The notes below the pieces were generated by a model. That model ran no database searches. It was not told the DNA's origin and saw only the letters and a program-made list of their open reading frames with translations. A program made the translations under genes and the position numbers. Below, piece by piece: positions 61,600 through 64,000 of a stretch of 64,000 nt of DNA. Every line of letters begins with the position of its first letter. Positions within the stretch are counted from its first letter, which is position 1. Origin of the DNA: Chloroflexota bacterium (GTDB lineage: Bacteria; Chloroflexota; Ktedonobacteria; Ktedonobacterales; JADMIN01); assembly GCA_021323855.1 (NCBI GenBank), contig JAJPKE010000018.1, forward strand, positions 1 through 64,000, in the 5' to 3' direction.

Positions 61600-62850
61600 A
61601 TGAAAATTGCGCAGGTAGCGCCATTGCAGGTAGCAACTCCCCCACATGCCTATGGTGGGACTGAACGCATTATCCATAATCTCACGGAATCTCTGGTGGA
61701 GATGGGGCATGAGGTGACACTCTTTGCCACCGGCGACTCACAGACGAGCGCCAGGCTGGTTCCTGGCGTGGCAAAGGCCATCGAGTTCGACCCTGAAATT
61801 GAAGCCAACGCCTATCATATCGCTATGCTGGAAGAGGTGTACCGGCATGCGAGCGAGTTCGATGTCATCCATTCGCATCTGGATTATCTCACCTTCCCTT
61901 TTATCGAAACGACCGATACGCCGACTGTCCTGACATTGCATGGGCGTATTGATATGCACGAGTTCAAGCGGGTCTATAGCGCATATGCCGACGCCAATTA
62001 CGTCGCCATCAGCGAGAGCCAGCGGCAAGATCAGCCATATCTCAACTGGGTGGCGACGATTCATCATGGCATTGATATGGCGCGCTTTGCTTTTTCCCCG
62101 CAGATGGGCGAATATCTCTGTTTTGTTGGCCGCATTACGCCCGAAAAAGGGCCTGAATGTGCCATTGAGGTCGCCAAACGGGCGGGGATACCGCTCAAGA
62201 TTGCGGCAAAGGTGGACCCCAAGAATCGCAAATATTTTACGCAGGTGATTGAACCGCTGCTCGATCATCCTTTGATTGAGTTTCTCGGTCAACTCGATGA
62301 GGCGCGCAAATGTGAGTTGATGCGTGGCGCAATGGCGCTGTTGCTGCCGATCCATTGGCCCGAACCGTTTGGGGTGGTCTTTATCGAGGCGCTCGCTTGT
62401 GGCACGCCCGTCCTGACGTGCCCCATTGGTTCTGCGCCAGAATTGCTCCGCGATGGTGTGACCGGCTTCTTGCGTGAAACCACCGATGAGTTGGTGGAGG
62501 CGGTGCGCCTGCTGCCCTATATTTCGCGCGAAGCCTGCCGCGACTATGCGGTGCGACGTTTTGATCGCCATCGCATGGCAAACGACTATCTTCGCGTCTA
62601 TACACAGGTGCAGAAACAGGGGTCGTTACAGGCCGTGCATGCCGTCACCACGATATCCGGAAGCGGGCGAGCTACGGCTGGGCGGTCGGTATCTGACGCC
62701 ATTGACATCATTGAGTCTATTGACAGCATCGAGTCTATAGATACCGTTGACGCAGTGAGCGCGAACACCCCCGGAACTCATGCGGCGCACCCCGTTGGGA
62801 GTGTTGAAGCGCACGAGCCAGGCGAGAGTGTTTCAGGGGAAGCCTCGTGA
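61600..62850 (+). CDS. GT4-family glycosyltransferase
   Basis: The 416-residue protein has the GT-B fold: KIAQVAPLQVATPPHAYGGTERII (nucleotide-free N-lobe start), FDVIHSHLDYLTFPF, YLCFVGRITPEKGPECAIEVAKRA and the E(x7)E region PEPFGVVFIEALACGTPVLTC. It is of the type seen with trehalose or glycogen genes. The C-terminus after residue 345 is a Ser/Ile/Asp-rich repeat (ESIDSIESIDTVD) without catalytic role. The stop overlaps the next gene's GTG by four bases. Confidence 0.88.
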   Translation: MKIAQVAPLQVATPPHAYGGTERIIHNLTESLVEMGHEVTLFATGDSQTSARLVPGVAKAIEFDPEIEANAYHIAMLEEVYRHASEFDVIHSHLDYLTFPFIETTDTPTVLTLHGRIDMHEFKRVYSAYADANYVAISESQRQDQPYLNWVATIHHGIDMARFAFSPQMGEYLCFVGRITPEKGPECAIEVAKRAGIPLKIAAKVDPKNRKYFTQVIEPLLDHPLIEFLGQLDEARKCELMRGAMALLLPIHWPEPFGVVFIEALACGTPVLTCPIGSAPELLRDGVTGFLRETTDELVEAVRLLPYISREACRDYAVRRFDRHRMANDYLRVYTQVQKQGSLQAVHAVTTISGSGRATAGRSVSDAIDIIESIDSIESIDTVDAVSANTPGTHAAHPVGSVEAHEPGESVSGEAS

Positions 62851-64000
62851 ATACGCAGTACCCATCGGATACACCGGAGATTCCAGAGAACGAACGCAGG
62901 TCCAAAGACACCCAGAAACGCGGTTCCATGCCCACTGAGCCGCGTCCGCTCGATGGCACGCAGCCGCAGGCCAGGCAACAGGCCGAGCAAAGGGTCGAGC
63001 AAGACGCATCGGGCGCACTACCGGGGCAGGGCGCCGATCTCTACGTGCTTCAGGGGTCGGCCAGTGTCACCGTCGAGAAGATCACGCTCAAGCATGGCGA
63101 TGCGTTTCTGGTGGCGGATGACCGGGGCGACTTGCCGGATTCGGAGCAGGAGACCGGACTCTACTGGTGCGGCACGCGCTATCTGCGCGCCTGTGATCTC
63201 TTCCTCGAAGGCAGGCCGTTGACGGCGCTCTCGCACTCGATCTCCGACGAAGAAGGGACCTGCCAGGTTGACCTCGCCAACCCGTATCTAGAAATTGATA
63301 ATGAGGTCATCTACCAGGGCATGATTCATGTGCGGCGTATTCTGGCGCTGCGTGAGCATCTGCTGACGGAGCACTTGACCATCACCAGTTTTCACAAGCG
63401 GGCGCTGGATGTGAGCTTCGGCCTCAAACTCAGTGCAGACTTTCGCGATATTTTCGAGGTGCGCGGCATCAACCGCGAGCGGCGCGGCGAACGTTTGCCA
63501 ACGCAGGTGGAGGCCGGGAATATCACGTTGCACTATCGTGGGTTGGATGGCATCGAGCGCAAGACGATCTGTACGCTCTCGCCGCCGCCCACGCGCTCCA
63601 CGCCGCAGAATCAGTTCTGGGATGTGCAGTTGGAGCCGGGGAAGCCGCTTGTGCTGCGCGTGCAGTGCGAGTTGCACGCCAGCGAAGACCTGCCCAGGCG
63701 CGGACAGCGACACGGAGCGCCCGCACAGTCGCCACTGCTGCTGGGCGATGACGCCACAGAATCGCAGGAACAGGCTACGCTCTTCGCCGGCTTATCTGCG
63801 CGGAAATCACTGCCGGTGGTGCGGTCAGAAAATGTCTTTTTCAACCGTCTGCTGACTCGCGGTATGCACGACTTGGTGATGATGTGTACGCAAATGCCCG
63901 AAGGGACCTATCCCTACGGCGGGATTCCCTGGTATGTCTGCCCGTTCGGACGTGACGCGCTCATCACCAGCCTGGAGTTCCTGCCCTGGTTCCCAGAGGT
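62847..64000 (+). CDS. glycogen-debranching-type enzyme (amylo-alpha-1,6-glucosidase family), 3' end missing
   Basis: The start is GTG 62847, overlapping the GT4 stop (GTGA). The frame is open to the window end. After a disordered N-terminus the GDE_N-type domain appears: LKHGDAFLVADDRGDLP, GLYWCGTRYLRACDLFLEG and LTITSFHKRALDVSFGLKLSADFRDIFEVRG. The catalytic six-hairpin domain begins at YGGIPWYVCPFGRDALITSLEF. Members cleave alpha-1,6 branches or act on related glucans. Coupling to a GT4 suggests a joint role in storage or capsule glucan, by inference. Confidence 0.87.
   Translation, partial: MNTQYPSDTPEIPENERRSKDTQKRGSMPTEPRPLDGTQPQARQQAEQRVEQDASGALPGQGADLYVLQGSASVTVEKITLKHGDAFLVADDRGDLPDSEQETGLYWCGTRYLRACDLFLEGRPLTALSHSISDEEGTCQVDLANPYLEIDNEVIYQGMIHVRRILALREHLLTEHLTITSFHKRALDVSFGLKLSADFRDIFEVRGINRERRGERLPTQVEAGNITLHYRGLDGIERKTICTLSPPPTRSTPQNQFWDVQLEPGKPLVLRVQCELHASEDLPRRGQRHGAPAQSPLLLGDDATESQEQATLFAGLSARKSLPVVRSENVFFNRLLTRGMHDLVMMCTQMPEGTYPYGGIPWYVCPFGRDALITSLEFLPWFPE

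Overview
The window is a 64 kb piece of a bacterial chromosome of moderately high GC, with dense genes on both strands in short operons. The gene content fits a Gram-positive-type or monoderm soil bacterium. Examples are a membrane Ser/Thr kinase, a ClgR-like regulator beside clpP, an ECF41-type sigma factor, several small ESFPASDPPSW proteins, and 2-oxoacid:ferredoxin oxidoreductase instead of a dehydrogenase complex. A Chloroflexota lineage such as the Ktedonobacteria is my best guess. That is an inference from gene style, since no rRNA is present.

Layout. 0-10 kb: the end of an Rpn-type nuclease gene, a tRNA nucleotidyltransferase, alaS, and a receptor-like kinase with a lectin-like C-terminus. 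10-20 kb: an Ig-like surface protein, an ArsR-type regulator with an MFS exporter, a GNAT enzyme, an MBL hydrolase, a 22-residue conserved-looking peptide gene, a site-2 protease, a GAP-family protein and a hydrolase. 20.7-22.5 kb: an IS200/IS605 element with tnpA and tnpB. 22-27 kb: an HD protein, two oxidoreductases and an ECF sigma factor. 27-32 kb: scpA, a hydrolase, ybeY and an undecaprenol/diacylglycerol kinase, facing a cmk-plsC operon. 32.2-32.6 kb: a minus-strand RNA unit with no protein gene. 32.6-40 kb: an EXORDIUM-like secreted protein, fabF, a methyltransferase, a DksA-type protein, grpE and dnaJ. 40-43 kb: korAB. 43-54 kb: DUF2252, a run of very hydrophilic small proteins and a BON protein, an SDR enzyme, clpP with a facing XRE regulator, and a CHAP lipoprotein. 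54-64 kb: GNAT, bioY, thioesterase plus methyltransferase, a Gfo/Idh enzyme, plsY, a GT2 fusion, and a GT4 overlapping a glycogen-debranching-type gene cut by the window end.

The most unusual feature is at 32,213-32,558 on the minus strand. Two tandem tRNA-like sequences are present in circularly permuted order. In each, the T-arm and 3' acceptor strand come first, then a short linker, then the 5' acceptor strand and D-arm. Both acceptor stems pair 7 of 7. In the second unit the anticodon stem pairs 5 of 5, the variable loop is canonical and CCA is encoded. The flanking leader and trailer of each unit also pair with each other, and a rho-independent terminator follows. The arrangement recalls two-piece tmRNA genes, but the D-arms are those of ordinary tRNAs.

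A second theme is a dense set of intergenic repeats. One family (TAGACCTCACC ends) supplies or abuts the stop codons of several genes. A longer family holds a two-armed cloverleaf whose stems change in a compensatory way between copies. Short hairpin families also recur. Regulatory sites that can be read include a 14-bp palindrome at the start site of the ArsR-type gene and paired ATGCT-N3-AGCAT boxes between clpP and its candidate regulator.
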